Source: an uncultured Bacilli bacterium (GTDB lineage Bacteria > Bacillota_I > Bacilli_A > RF39 > UBA660). Taken from it: 57,116 nucleotides of DNA. The translations under genes were made by a program, and so were the position numbers. The stretch spans positions 1 to 57,116 of the forward strand of contig CANRFG010000006.1 of assembly GCA_947629815.1 (NCBI GenBank). Reading direction: 5' to 3'. How positions within the stretch are numbered: the stretch's first letter is position 1; each line of letters begins with the position of its first letter. Shown one piece after another: positions 1 to 9,319 of this stretch. Under the pieces are notes generated by a model. It was not told the DNA's origin, searched no databases, and saw only the letters and a program-made list of their open reading frames with translations.

Positions 1-516
1 GTGTTTGATCCTGAAATTGCAGTTAATAGAGCAGTAGAATATTATCGTAAAAAAGGATATAATGATGAATGGATAAAGGCAAGGTTAAATGGTATTGTAG
101 ATCGATTTAAGCTTACTGATATATGGAAAGAAGGGGGAATTACTAAACCATTAGAATATGCTCTTTTAACTAACGAAATATATAAGGGTTGGTCTAATAT
201 GACTGCTTCTGAATATAAAAAATTAAAAGGTCTTAGAAAAGAGTCTTTAAGAGATAATATGACTGACATTGAAATTGCTTTAACAAATATTGGTGAAATA
301 GCAACAAGGGATATTGCAAGAGAAGAACATCCAAAAGGATTAAAAGAAAATTTAAATGTTGCAAAGCGTGGTGGAGGAGTTGCAAAAGGTGCTAAAGATT
401 TATATGAAAAAGAAACTAAAAAATCAGCTATATCTCAAAGTAATAGCTTAAATTATGAATATATAGATGAAAAATTAATAGAAGAAAAAAAGGAAAAAAT
501 TTCAAATGAAGGATAA
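1..516 (+). CDS. BRO/antirepressor-family protein, C-terminal portion (5' end probably outside the window)
   Basis: Translation AVEYYRKKGYNDEWIKARLNGIVDRFKLTDIWKEGGI...LLTNEIYKGWSNMTASEYKKLKGLRKESLRDNMTDIEIAL resembles the C-terminal region of Bro-N/antirepressor-type proteins; ORF is open at the window edge. Confidence 0.6.
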   Translation: MFDPEIAVNRAVEYYRKKGYNDEWIKARLNGIVDRFKLTDIWKEGGITKPLEYALLTNEIYKGWSNMTASEYKKLKGLRKESLRDNMTDIEIALTNIGEIATRDIAREEHPKGLKENLNVAKRGGGVAKGAKDLYEKETKKSAISQSNSLNYEYIDEKLIEEKKEKISNEG

Positions 517-613
517 ATATAATTTCAAAAAATTAGAGGAAAAATTTAATAGATGCAAAAATATGAAGCTAGAAGATGTAACTTTAGATGATGTATTGAA
601 AGGAAAAAAATAA
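506..613 (+). CDS. possible 35-aa small protein overlapping the preceding gene
   Basis: ATG at 506, MKDKYNFKKLEEKFNRCKNMKLEDVTLDDVLKGKK stop; ends directly before the next ORF; 4-codon overlap suggests coupling. Confidence 0.35.
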   Translation: MKDKYNFKKLEEKFNRCKNMKLEDVTLDDVLKGKK

Positions 614-614
614 A

Positions 615-965
615 ATGAAAAAAGATTTAATGAAAACCAATGTTTATGATACTCAAAATATAATGGTAATTGTAGGAAGTTGCTTGGAAAAAATACAACC
701 TAAAGCATACAATGAACTAACTAAATATTCAGATATAATTTATGATGTTTGTTTAGAAGAAACTCATATAAATATGGTAATAACTAAAATTATAGGAATG
801 ATTTGTAGGACAAATATTGATAAAATAGTATTTGCTTCTGTAGACAAATCTTTTCATTGTGTACAATTACACTACATAGAAAATGAAATAAGAAAAGCTA
901 TGGATATAAGCAATATAAAAATAATTCACTATGTTGCTGTGGATAATAATTTAACTGAGATATAA
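615..965 (+). CDS. hypothetical protein, 116 aa
   Basis: ORF on coding strand immediately downstream of the small ORF; no family recognised. Confidence 0.5.
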   Translation: MKKDLMKTNVYDTQNIMVIVGSCLEKIQPKAYNELTKYSDIIYDVCLEETHINMVITKIIGMICRTNIDKIVFASVDKSFHCVQLHYIENEIRKAMDISNIKIIHYVAVDNNLTEI

Positions 966-1044
966 AATGAAACTATAAAAAAATCGAAAGCATTAAGTGA
1001 ATTAGAAAAATTAAGTAAGATTAACTTAGTTAGGAAGTGATTTT

Positions 1045-1929
1045 ATGGTGAATAAAAAAGAAAATAAAATAGTGAATAAAGGTACAAATAACCAATATAC
1101 TGATAGTATTTTTGAAAGCATAAAACATTTAGATGAATATGGAAATGAATATTGGTATGCTAGGGAACTTTCAAAGGCATTAGAATATAGTGATTGGCGC
1201 AACTTTTTGAAAGTTTTAAATAAAGCAAAAGTGGCTTGTAAAAATTCAGGATTGAATGTAGATGAACAACTTGTTGAAGTCAACAAGTTGTCGAAGAGAA
1301 ACAATAATGCTAATGTTAACATACAAGATTATAAACTATCGAGATACATATGTTATCTTATAGTGCAAAATGCTGACCCAAGTAAAAAAGTTGTTGCTTT
1401 AGGGCAAACTTACTTTGCTATTCAAACAAGAAAGCAGGAAATTACAGAGCAAGAATATGAATCTTTATCAGATGATGAAAAAAGGTTTTATCAAAGAAAG
1501 TTAACTAGGCAAGGTAATTATACACTTCAAAAAGTTGCTTCGTCTGCTGGTGTTAAAAATATGGCAGAATTTCATAATGCAGGATATAAGGGATTATATA
1601 ATGGGGAAACAGCAGATGATATTTTTAAAAGAAAGAAATTGCGTTATAGAGAAGATATATTAGATAATATGAATGAAGATGAATTAATTGCAAATCTATT
1701 TAGAATAAATCAAACGAAACAAAGATTAATTAAAGATAATGTACAAGGTGAAAATAATGCCAAGGCTGTTCATTACGAAGTTGGTAAAAAAGTACGAAAA
1801 GCTATTCAAGATATTGGAGGAATGATGCCTGAAGAAATGCCAACACCTAAAAAAAGTTTAAAAGAACTTGAAAGAGAAAAGAAACAATTGGAAAATAAGG
1901 AACAAGAAAAACTTGAAGAAGTTAAATAG
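1045..1929 (+). CDS. dinD: DinD-like (DNA damage-inducible protein D / BRO-related) protein
   Basis: NEYWYARELSKALEYSDWRNFLKVLNKAKVACKNSG...YKLSRYICYLIVQNADPSKKVVALGQTYFAIQTRKQE is DinD-like. Confidence 0.85.
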   Translation: MVNKKENKIVNKGTNNQYTDSIFESIKHLDEYGNEYWYARELSKALEYSDWRNFLKVLNKAKVACKNSGLNVDEQLVEVNKLSKRNNNANVNIQDYKLSRYICYLIVQNADPSKKVVALGQTYFAIQTRKQEITEQEYESLSDDEKRFYQRKLTRQGNYTLQKVASSAGVKNMAEFHNAGYKGLYNGETADDIFKRKKLRYREDILDNMNEDELIANLFRINQTKQRLIKDNVQGENNAKAVHYEVGKKVRKAIQDIGGMMPEEMPTPKKSLKELEREKKQLENKEQEKLEEVK

Positions 1930-2109
1930 TTTATGGAAGTGATAAAAATGAATAAAAATAATGCAAAAAATAACCAAGAAAAAAGTTTAACATCAGTAGG
2001 AATTAACTGGTTAATTACGATTTAATTAAGAACACCGGTAGGTGCTTATAAATAAAGGGAATAATTCAATTTAAATCTTTCGTATTTTTATTGAATAATA
2101 GTTATATGT

Positions 2110-2139
2110 CTAAAATTAGTAAGATTATAGTAATTTTAG
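2110..2139. promoter_or_regulatory. 9-bp perfect inverted repeat CTAAAATTA-N12-TAATTTTAG upstream of the RhuM remnant (candidate operator)
   Basis: Direct reading of 2110-2118 and 2131-2139. Confidence 0.35.
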
Positions 2140-2208
2140 TGTAATTTATATTAGGAATGAGAAAGGTGATTACGACATTTAAGAACATATGTAAAGGAGA
2201 TGAGAAAA

Positions 2209-2518
2209 ATGAAAAAATTAGAAGAACAAAATAATTTATTAATATATAAAAATAAAGATGGTAATATAGTTGTTAATGCAATCTATAAAGATGAAACTCT
2301 ATGGCTTACCCAAAAGGAATGTCTAAAGTTTTTGATTGTTCCACTGATAATATATCGTTACACTTAAAAAATATTTTTAAGGATAATGAACTTGATGAAA
2401 ATTCAGTTGTCGAGGATTCCTCTGTAACTGCTTCTGATGGAAAAAATATAAAACAAAAATATATAATTTAGATGCTATAACATTTTTGAAAAAAATGTTA
2501 TATTCCAAATATGTTTGA
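2209..2518 (+). pseudogene. RhuM-family remnant, frameshifted
   Basis: MKKLEEQNNLLIYKNKDGNIVVNAIYKDETLWLTQKE, then in another frame MSKVFDCSTDNISLHLKNIFKDNELDENSVVEDSSVTASDGKN, then YNLDAI in a third reading; together they match the RhuM N-terminal layout; rest missing. Confidence 0.75.
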
Positions 2519-2539
2519 TTGAAATTAGGAGGTGAATAT

Positions 2540-3382
2540 ATGTCTAATAAAATTTTAGAAGTCCAAAATATTAAAATAAATGTTACAAATATAGATGATA
2601 ATGATTATATTTGCATTTCTGATTTTGGTAAATTTAAAGAAGGAAAATCAAAAGCTGATGATGTGATTAGAAATTGGTTAAGGAATAGAATTACTCTAGA
2701 GTTTTTAGGAACATGGGAATCTATTTATAATCCAAATTTTAATTCCGTCGAATTCGACGGGTTTAGAAAAAGTGCTGGACTTCATACATTTACTTTAAGT
2801 GTTACTGAATGGTGTGAGAAAACAAATGCTATTGGCATATATTCAAAACGTGGTAAATATGGTGGAACATATGCACATAAAGACATAGCATTTGAATTTG
2901 CATCTGCAATAAGTCCTGTATTTAAATTATATTTAATAAAAGAATTTGAAAGATTAAAAGAGTTAGAAAATCAAAATAGAGAATGGGATGTAAAAAGAAT
3001 ACTTACAAAGAATAATTATTTAATTCATACAGATGCAATTAAAAATTATATCTTACCTGATAATGATTTTTATAAAAGTAAAGAATGGTTAAAATATGCA
3101 GAAGAAGCTGATATTCTTAATGTAATATTATTTCATACTACTGCTAAAAAATGGAGAGAATTAAATCCAGAGTTAGCTAAAAATTCAAATGTAAGAGATT
3201 ATGCAACAATTAATGAATTAACTGTTTTATCTAATTTAGAATCACATAATGCTGAGTTAATTAAAGAAGGAAAATCAAAAGAAGAAAGATTTGAAATATT
3301 AAGTGAAATATGTAAATATCAATTGGATATTCTAAATAATGCAGAAAAAATTAAATTATTAAATGAAAAAGGTAGTGATTAA
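2540..3382 (+). CDS. KilA-N domain protein
   Basis: DYICISDFGKFKEGKSKADDVIRNWLRNRITLEFLGTWESIYNPNFNSVEFD...GLHTFTLSVTEWCEKTNAIGIYSKRGKYGGTYAHKDIAFEFASAISPVFKLYLIKEFERLK is KilA-N; AGGAGG precedes ATG 2540. Confidence 0.85.
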   Translation: MSNKILEVQNIKINVTNIDDNDYICISDFGKFKEGKSKADDVIRNWLRNRITLEFLGTWESIYNPNFNSVEFDGFRKSAGLHTFTLSVTEWCEKTNAIGIYSKRGKYGGTYAHKDIAFEFASAISPVFKLYLIKEFERLKELENQNREWDVKRILTKNNYLIHTDAIKNYILPDNDFYKSKEWLKYAEEADILNVILFHTTAKKWRELNPELAKNSNVRDYATINELTVLSNLESHNAELIKEGKSKEERFEILSEICKYQLDILNNAEKIKLLNEKGSD

Positions 3383-3383
3383 A

Positions 3384-4271
3384 ATGTCAAATGAAGAAAA
3401 AAGTTTCCAAAAAACGAGTATCAACTGGTATCCAGGTCATATGGCAAAAACAAAAAGATTAATTACAGAAAATATAGATAAGATTGATATAGTATATGAA
3501 GTAATAGATTCAAGAATTCCATATTCATCCAAAATTAAAGATATTGACACATTTATTAAAAATAAACCAAAAATTTTAGTAATGACTAAATCAGATTTAT
3601 GCGATACAATAGAAACTAATAAATGGGTAAAATATTATGAAAAATTAGGATATAAGGTAATTCTTTTAGATTTAGAAAACAATACAAATATGAAACAATT
3701 AATAAATTTAACAAAACAAACGATGAATGAAATAAACGATAAAAGAATTTCAAAAGGTATGATACCTAGAAAAGCTAGAGTACTTGTTGTTGGAATACCT
3801 AATAGTGGTAAATCAACTCTTATAAATAGATTAGTAGGTAAAAAAGTCGTTAACACAGGAAATAAGCCAGGTATTACAAAAGAATTAAGTTGGATAAGAA
3901 TAAGCGAAGATGTCGAATTATTAGATACTCCAGGTATATTATGGCCAAAATTAGATGAGCAAAAAGTAGCTTATAATTTAGCGAGTTTAACAGCCATAAA
4001 AGAAGAAATTTTACCTATATATGATGTTGCGCAGTATATATTAAATACATTATATAAATATTATCCAAATATACTTGAAAATAGATATAAATTAACAGAA
4101 GTAAATGAAGATATAATAGTAAATTTAGAACATATAGGAAAAATAAGAGGTTGCTTAATAAAAGGTGGAGAAATAGACTACGAAAAGGCAGTATATATGA
4201 TAATCAACGATATAAAAAGCGGCACAATTAAAAAAATTACATTTGACAGGATAGAAGAATATGGATTATAA
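3384..4271 (+). CDS. rbgA: ribosome biogenesis GTPase RbgA (YlqF), circularly permuted GTPase
   Basis: INWYPGHMAKTKR, VIDSRIPYSS, MTKSDL, GIPNSGKSTLINRL in cpGTPase order; internal ATG 3384 follows the upstream stop. Confidence 0.93.
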   Translation: MSNEEKSFQKTSINWYPGHMAKTKRLITENIDKIDIVYEVIDSRIPYSSKIKDIDTFIKNKPKILVMTKSDLCDTIETNKWVKYYEKLGYKVILLDLENNTNMKQLINLTKQTMNEINDKRISKGMIPRKARVLVVGIPNSGKSTLINRLVGKKVVNTGNKPGITKELSWIRISEDVELLDTPGILWPKLDEQKVAYNLASLTAIKEEILPIYDVAQYILNTLYKYYPNILENRYKLTEVNEDIIVNLEHIGKIRGCLIKGGEIDYEKAVYMIINDIKSGTIKKITFDRIEEYGL

Positions 4272-4638
4272 TACACTAAATGTTTTATCATTAGCTTATT
4301 TAGGAGATGCAATATACGAAATATATGTACGAAAATATTTAATTGAAATAGGCATATCAAAAGTAGAATTACTACAAAAAGAAGCAATAAAATATGTAAG
4401 TGCGAAAGAACAAGCAAAATTTTTAAAACAGCTAATTGAAAAAAATTTCTTTGATGAAGAAGAACAATCAATAATCAATAGAGCTCGTAATCATAAAGGA
4501 AATAGGCATCCTAAAAATACAGATATAGTTACATATAAACACTCAACAGGACTTGAAGCAGTAATTGGTTATTTATATCTAAACAGCAAAATTGAAAGAA
4601 TAAATGAAATAATGGATTATATATTGAAAGGGGACTAA
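4261..4638 (+). CDS. mrnC: Mini-ribonuclease III
   Basis: LSLAYLGDAIYEIYVRKYLI...NRARNHKGNRHPKNTDIVTYKHSTGLEAVIGYLYL. Confidence 0.92.
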   Translation: MDYNTLNVLSLAYLGDAIYEIYVRKYLIEIGISKVELLQKEAIKYVSAKEQAKFLKQLIEKNFFDEEEQSIINRARNHKGNRHPKNTDIVTYKHSTGLEAVIGYLYLNSKIERINEIMDYILKGD

Positions 4639-4639
4639 T

Positions 4640-5335
4640 ATGTATATATATGGTAAAAATGTAGTAAAAGAAACATTAAATAATAAAAAAAATATAAAAA
4701 AAGCATATGTATATAAAAACTTTAATGACATTGAAATAATAAATAAACTTAAAAATATAGATATAGAGTACTTAGAAAAATATGAATTAGATAAAATAGT
4801 TAATGAAAATCATCAAGGAATAATACTAGTTGTAGATGATTACAAGTATTGTGATATAGATGAGTTTATAAATAAAGAAAATTGTACAATAGTAATTTTA
4901 GACCATATAATGGACCCACATAATTTTGGTGCGATAATAAGAACATGTGAAGCAGCAGGGATAGATGGAATAATAATACCAAAAGATAGAAATGTACAAG
5001 TTAATTCAACAGTCATAAAAGTTTCAACAGGTTCTATTGAAAATGTTAAGATTGCAAGAGTAACAAATTTAGTTAATACAATAAAATATTTAAAAGAAAA
5101 AGGATATTGGATTGTAGGAACTGATATGGAAGGAACACCATATACACAAATAGACTATAAAGGAAAAACTGCTATAGTAATTGGTAATGAAGGTGAAGGA
5201 ATGAGTAGATTAGTAAAAGAAAATTGTGATTTTATTGCATCCATACCTATGATAGGAAAAACAAACAGTTTAAATGCTTCAGTTGCAGCAGGAATAATAA
5301 TATATGAAACGGTAAGGCAAAAAAATGAAATATGA
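4640..5335 (+). CDS. rlmB: 23S rRNA (guanosine-2'-O-)-methyltransferase RlmB / TrmH family
   Basis: MYIYGKNVVKETL start; LDHIMDPHNFGAIIRTCEAAGIDGIIIPKDR; VIGNEGEGMSRLVKENCD; SLNASVAAGI. Confidence 0.92.
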   Translation: MYIYGKNVVKETLNNKKNIKKAYVYKNFNDIEIINKLKNIDIEYLEKYELDKIVNENHQGIILVVDDYKYCDIDEFINKENCTIVILDHIMDPHNFGAIIRTCEAAGIDGIIIPKDRNVQVNSTVIKVSTGSIENVKIARVTNLVNTIKYLKEKGYWIVGTDMEGTPYTQIDYKGKTAIVIGNEGEGMSRLVKENCDFIASIPMIGKTNSLNASVAAGIIIYETVRQKNEI

Positions 5336-5936
5336 TGATTATAATGATTATGAATTATTAAATTATATTTCAGAAAATAACGAAGAAGCAAATGAAATAC
5401 TGTTTGAAAAATATAAGCCATTAATAGTAAATATATCGAATAAAATGTATAAATACTGCCAAAATAGAGGATTAGAATTAAATGATTTAATACAAGAAGG
5501 AATGCTAGGCTTAAATCTCGCACTTAAAAACTACAATCAAGATAAAGATGCAAGTTTTTATACATATGCAAAAAAATGCATAGAAAGAAAAATAATAAGT
5601 TTAGTAGTAAGTACTACAAGATTAAAACATAAAGCCTTAAATGATTCAATACCTTTTGAAGTTAAATTAAATGAATCTGATGTATTCGAAAGATTTATAG
5701 AAGATAATAGCTATAATCCAGAAGAAATGATGATAGTTTATGAAACAGAAAACGAGATAATAGAAAAATCACATATGATACTTACAGACTTAGAAAAACA
5801 AGTATTTGATTTAAAAATAAGTGGATTTAATTATAAAGAAATTGCTAACATATTAGATAAAGAACCTAAAACAATAGATAATGCAATTCAAAGAATAAAA
5901 AACAAAATAAAATCAGTAATTTCTAAAGAAAGTTAA
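5325..5936 (+). CDS. sigH: sigma-70 family RNA polymerase sigma factor, SigH-like
   Basis: LIQEGMLGLNLALKNYNQDKDASFYTYAKKCIERKIISLV region 2; C-terminal region 4 LTDLEKQVFDLKISGFNYKEIANILDKEPKTIDNAIQRIKNKIK; position matches sigH synteny. Confidence 0.85.
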   Translation: MKYDDYNDYELLNYISENNEEANEILFEKYKPLIVNISNKMYKYCQNRGLELNDLIQEGMLGLNLALKNYNQDKDASFYTYAKKCIERKIISLVVSTTRLKHKALNDSIPFEVKLNESDVFERFIEDNSYNPEEMMIVYETENEIIEKSHMILTDLEKQVFDLKISGFNYKEIANILDKEPKTIDNAIQRIKNKIKSVISKES

Positions 5937-5967
5937 AATAAAAGGATTAAAACTTTTATTTTTTTTC
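5935..5967 (+). terminator. intrinsic terminator after sigH
   Basis: AAAATAAAAG/CTTTTATTTT stem followed by T run. Confidence 0.6.
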
Positions 5968-6068
5968 AAAAAAATGTTTTATTTTAAAAAAAACTTTGCT
6001 ATAATAATATTGTTATAATAACAAGTGCGTTCAATTACGCCTAAAAGATTAGTAAAGGGGAATCTAAA

Positions 6069-7028
6069 ATGAATGAAAATGTAGAGACACTAGAAATGGG
6101 CAAAAATGAAAATCCTGTAGTAAATGAACTAGAAGGCAACGAATATTCAGATGATTTTTTTGAAGCAAAGGAAATGGATAAATTACCAGATGAACAATGG
6201 CATACAGATGATAATGTTGTTTTAAATTTATCTGATGAAAATAATGCATTTCAAAATACTATTAAATCTGATTTAAATTTTGAAGAAGAAACACCAGTAG
6301 TAACAGAAGAAGTAACTTCATTAGAACCAGAAGAAACTACAGATTTTGTATCACTTGATGCAGAAGAGGATACAGATGAGGGTGGTAGTGATTTTGATGC
6401 TTACTTTGATAGTCTATATGAAGATGTAGAAGGAGCAAATAATTTAATATCAGAAATTATTGAAAAGAAAAAATCAATAAAAGAAAATGAAGATAATATT
6501 AATCAAATAAAAGAAACTTTATCAAAAGATAGAGCAGATTTTGAAAAATATAGAGACTCACAAAAAGAAAGCTTAGAATTAGAAAGAAAACAATTTGAAG
6601 AATACATGAAAATTCAAAAAGAGCGTATAGATGGTGAAGAAAAAGAATTAAAATCAGATACAGAAGTAAGAAATAGAGAATTACAATTAAGAGAAGATGC
6701 AATAAAAATAGAACGTGAAAAATTAGAAGCAGATAAAGAACAATTTATTAAATATAAAGAAACAGAAGAATCAAAATTATCATTTGAAAAAGAAAAACTT
6801 GCAAATGAACAATCACAATTAGAAAAAGACACATTATTAAGCCTTCAAACAATTCAAAATGAAAGAAGAGATTTAGAAACAGCTAAGGAACATTTCGCTC
6901 AACAAAAAGAAGCAGAAGAAAAGAAAATAGCTTTCGAAAAAGAAAATTTGGCTCAATCTTGCGCTAAATTTAAACAATTAGTATCTCAATTCAATAGTAA
7001 CTTTGAAAAATTACCAGAAAATAACTAG
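6069..7028 (+). CDS. acidic coiled-coil protein, unknown function
   Basis: Acidic low-complexity N-terminus then long Glu/Lys heptad-like coiled coil; RBS-like AAAGGGG upstream. Confidence 0.75.
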   Translation: MNENVETLEMGKNENPVVNELEGNEYSDDFFEAKEMDKLPDEQWHTDDNVVLNLSDENNAFQNTIKSDLNFEEETPVVTEEVTSLEPEETTDFVSLDAEEDTDEGGSDFDAYFDSLYEDVEGANNLISEIIEKKKSIKENEDNINQIKETLSKDRADFEKYRDSQKESLELERKQFEEYMKIQKERIDGEEKELKSDTEVRNRELQLREDAIKIEREKLEADKEQFIKYKETEESKLSFEKEKLANEQSQLEKDTLLSLQTIQNERRDLETAKEHFAQQKEAEEKKIAFEKENLAQSCAKFKQLVSQFNSNFEKLPENN

Positions 7029-7038
7029 TGAATAATTA

Positions 7039-7683
7039 ATGAATAAAAGTCAAATATCTGATACTAATGAAAAAATTGAAAGTGAAAAAGATTTAACAAA
7101 AAAATCTGATTTAGAAAAAGAAAATAATAAATTAGAACAAGCTTTAAGAAATTCAAATTTCAATATTAAAAATCTAGAAGATTTATATAAACAAAATTTG
7201 CTTTTAAAACAACAAATAGAAAGAGACAAAATGATACTTAAAAAAGCAAGAGAAAATTTTAAATTGGAAATAGAACAAAAATATAAAGAATTAGAACAAT
7301 ATAAAAATGATATGAATTCTATAATAGAAAAAAGTAAAAATGAACTTTCTATGGAATATGAACAACTTTCAAAACAACAAGATGAATTAGACAAAGATAG
7401 AAAAGAATTTGAAACATTAAAGAAAAAACAACAAGCTAATTTCAAATTAAAAAAAGAAAAACAACAATCATTATTAGAAACTAAGAAAAGTGAATTAGAA
7501 ACAATAGAACTTTCTTTGAAATTGAAGAAAGAACAAATAGAATCACTTAGAAAAAAATTAGAGCAAGATATAAAAGAATTTGAAACAAAAAAGCAGAAAT
7601 TAACTGATAATTTAGATAGATTCAATTCATTAGTTTCTTCCATAGGAAAAGGTATGGATAAATTAACCGAAAAAAATGAATAA
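7039..7683 (+). CDS. coiled-coil protein, unknown function (possible paralog of the upstream gene)
   Basis: Continuous Lys/Glu-rich coiled coil; C-terminus FNSLVSSIGKGMDKLTEKNE resembles FKQLVSQFNSNFEKLPENN of upstream gene. Confidence 0.7.
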   Translation: MNKSQISDTNEKIESEKDLTKKSDLEKENNKLEQALRNSNFNIKNLEDLYKQNLLLKQQIERDKMILKKARENFKLEIEQKYKELEQYKNDMNSIIEKSKNELSMEYEQLSKQQDELDKDRKEFETLKKKQQANFKLKKEKQQSLLETKKSELETIELSLKLKKEQIESLRKKLEQDIKEFETKKQKLTDNLDRFNSLVSSIGKGMDKLTEKNE

Positions 7684-7698
7684 TAATATTAATTTTAA

Positions 7699-7727
7699 TT
7701 GACATAAAATTACCTTTGTGTTACAAT
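7699..7727 (+). promoter_or_regulatory. sigma-A-type promoter for secE-nusG
   Basis: TTGACA (7699-7704), 17-nt spacer, TACAAT (7722-7727). Confidence 0.75.
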
Positions 7728-7788
7728 TTAATTGCACGAAGGTGTTTTTATTTTGCAAAAAAACATATTATTTAAAGAAGGAGTCATT

Positions 7789-8124
7789 ATGTCAAAGAAA
7801 GAAGAAAAAAATACTAAATTAGAAGAAACAAAAACAAATACTAAAACAGATGAAAAGAAAACAAAAACTAAAGTAGAAAGCACAAAAACAAAAGAAAAAT
7901 CTAAAAAGAATATTTCAAAAAAGAAAACAACAAAGAAAAAAGAAACAAAACCAAAAAAACATTTTTTCAAAGAAGTTAAAAGTGAACTAAAAAAAGTAAG
8001 ATGGCCATTAAAAAAAGAAATGGTAACATATAGTATTGCTACAATCGTATTTATAATAATACTTGGATTATTCTTTGTAGCAACAGACCTTATAATTGCA
8101 GGAATAAGGATGGTGTTCATTTAA
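7789..8124 (+). CDS. secE: preprotein translocase subunit SecE with Lys/Thr-rich N-terminal extension
   Basis: C-terminal FFKEVKSELKKVRWPLKKEMVTYSIATIVFIIILGLFFVATDLIIAGI; ATG 7789 after GAAGGAG; adjacent to nusG. Confidence 0.9.
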   Translation: MSKKEEKNTKLEETKTNTKTDEKKTKTKVESTKTKEKSKKNISKKKTTKKKETKPKKHFFKEVKSELKKVRWPLKKEMVTYSIATIVFIIILGLFFVATDLIIAGIRMVFI

Positions 8125-8657
8125 TGGAAAAAGAATGGTATGTAGTAAATACTTATTCAGGACATGAAAATAAAGTAAAAGAAAAATTAGAAATGCGTGC
8201 AAGCTCAATGGGAATGGAAGACTATATTTTTAGAGTAGTTGTTCCAGAACAAAAAGAAATAGAAGTAAAAGATGGTGTTTCAAAAACAAAAACAAAAAAA
8301 ATGTTTCCAGGTTATATATTAGTTGAAATGGTAATGACAGATGAAGCATGGTTTGTAGTTCGTAATACACCAGGAGTAACAGGATTTATAGGTTCATCAG
8401 GAAAAGGAGCTAAACCTTTTCCATTAACTCCACAAGAGGTAGATAAAATATTACATTCAATGGGAATGAGTAGAATAGATATTGGAAATGATTTGAACAT
8501 TGATGATACAGTAAAAGTTAATGAAGGACCTTTTTCAGGTATGTTTGGAAAAATTAAAAATATTGATATTCCAAATAATAAAATAGAAGTTTTATTAGAC
8601 TTATTTGGTCAAGAAACAACTGTTGAGTTAGAAATCAATGAAATTTCAAAAAGTTAA
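8124..8657 (+). CDS. nusG: transcription termination/antitermination protein NusG
   Basis: EWYVVNTYSGHENKVKEKLE, MFPGYILVEM, VRNTPGVTGFIGSSGKGAKPFPL, KOW NEGPFSGMFGKI. Confidence 0.96.
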   Translation: MEKEWYVVNTYSGHENKVKEKLEMRASSMGMEDYIFRVVVPEQKEIEVKDGVSKTKTKKMFPGYILVEMVMTDEAWFVVRNTPGVTGFIGSSGKGAKPFPLTPQEVDKILHSMGMSRIDIGNDLNIDDTVKVNEGPFSGMFGKIKNIDIPNNKIEVLLDLFGQETTVELEINEISKS

Positions 8658-8681
8658 ATCAATTATTTTATTAAATAAATA

Positions 8682-8710
8682 TTTACAAAATATTTAAAAT
8701 ATGTTATCAT
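8682..8710 (+). promoter_or_regulatory. promoter upstream of rplK
   Basis: TTTACA, 17-nt spacer, TATCAT. Confidence 0.6.
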
Positions 8711-8812
8711 CATATTGCTATATTTTGTTAAATATAGAGCAAGTGGGAGATTTTTATTAAGCGTATATCATTATAACCACACGCGAAAAAAAATTTATAG
8801 GAGGTGTTTTTC

Positions 8813-9238
8813 GTGGCAAAGCAAGTAACTAAAAAAATAAAATTACAAATACCTGCAGGTAAGGCAACACCAGCTCCACCAGTTGGAACTGTATTAGGAC
8901 CAGCAGGAATTAATTTACAAGAATTTTGTACAAAATATAATGATGCAACTAAAGATAAAATGGGAGATATTCTACCTGTAGAAATATCTGTTTATGAAGA
9001 TAGAACTTTTGATTTTGTAATTAAAACTCCACCAGCTGCATTCTTACTTAAAAAAGCTGCTAAAGTTAAATCAGGTTCTTCTAAAGGTTCAAAAGAAACA
9101 GTTGCAACAATAACAAAAGAACAATTAAAAGAAATAGCCGAAATTAAATTACCAGATTTAAATGCATATACTATAGAAGATGCTATGAAGCAAATCGAAG
9201 GTACAGCACGCAATATGGGAATTGAAATTTCTGAATAA
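8813..9238 (+). CDS. rplK: 50S ribosomal protein L11
   Basis: [36 protein letters not shown] start 8813 after AGGAGG. Confidence 0.97.
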   Translation: MAKQVTKKIKLQIPAGKATPAPPVGTVLGPAGINLQEFCTKYNDATKDKMGDILPVEISVYEDRTFDFVIKTPPAAFLLKKAAKVKSGSSKGSKETVATITKEQLKEIAEIKLPDLNAYTIEDAMKQIEGTARNMGIEISE

Positions 9239-9319
9239 TTAGGAATTCCTAAGTGGGAGGAAAAAACCGCTAATACGCTTAAAGAAAAATAAAGTGTTAA
9301 ACCACATAAGGAGGTAAAT

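Noticed and set aside
4178-4471. 97-aa minus-strand hydrophobic ORF over rbgA/mrnC
   Set aside because: Fully overlaps two confidently identified + strand genes; Leu/Ile-rich AT-driven shadow
7050-7643. 197-aa minus-strand ORF opposite the coiled-coil gene
   Set aside because: Ser/Phe/Cys-rich low-complexity product is what results from reading the complement of Lys/Glu-rich codons; no RBS or family motif
7728-8120. 130-aa minus-strand ORF opposite secE
   Set aside because: Phe/Val-rich shadow of the Lys-rich SecE extension; the + strand ORF is clearly SecE
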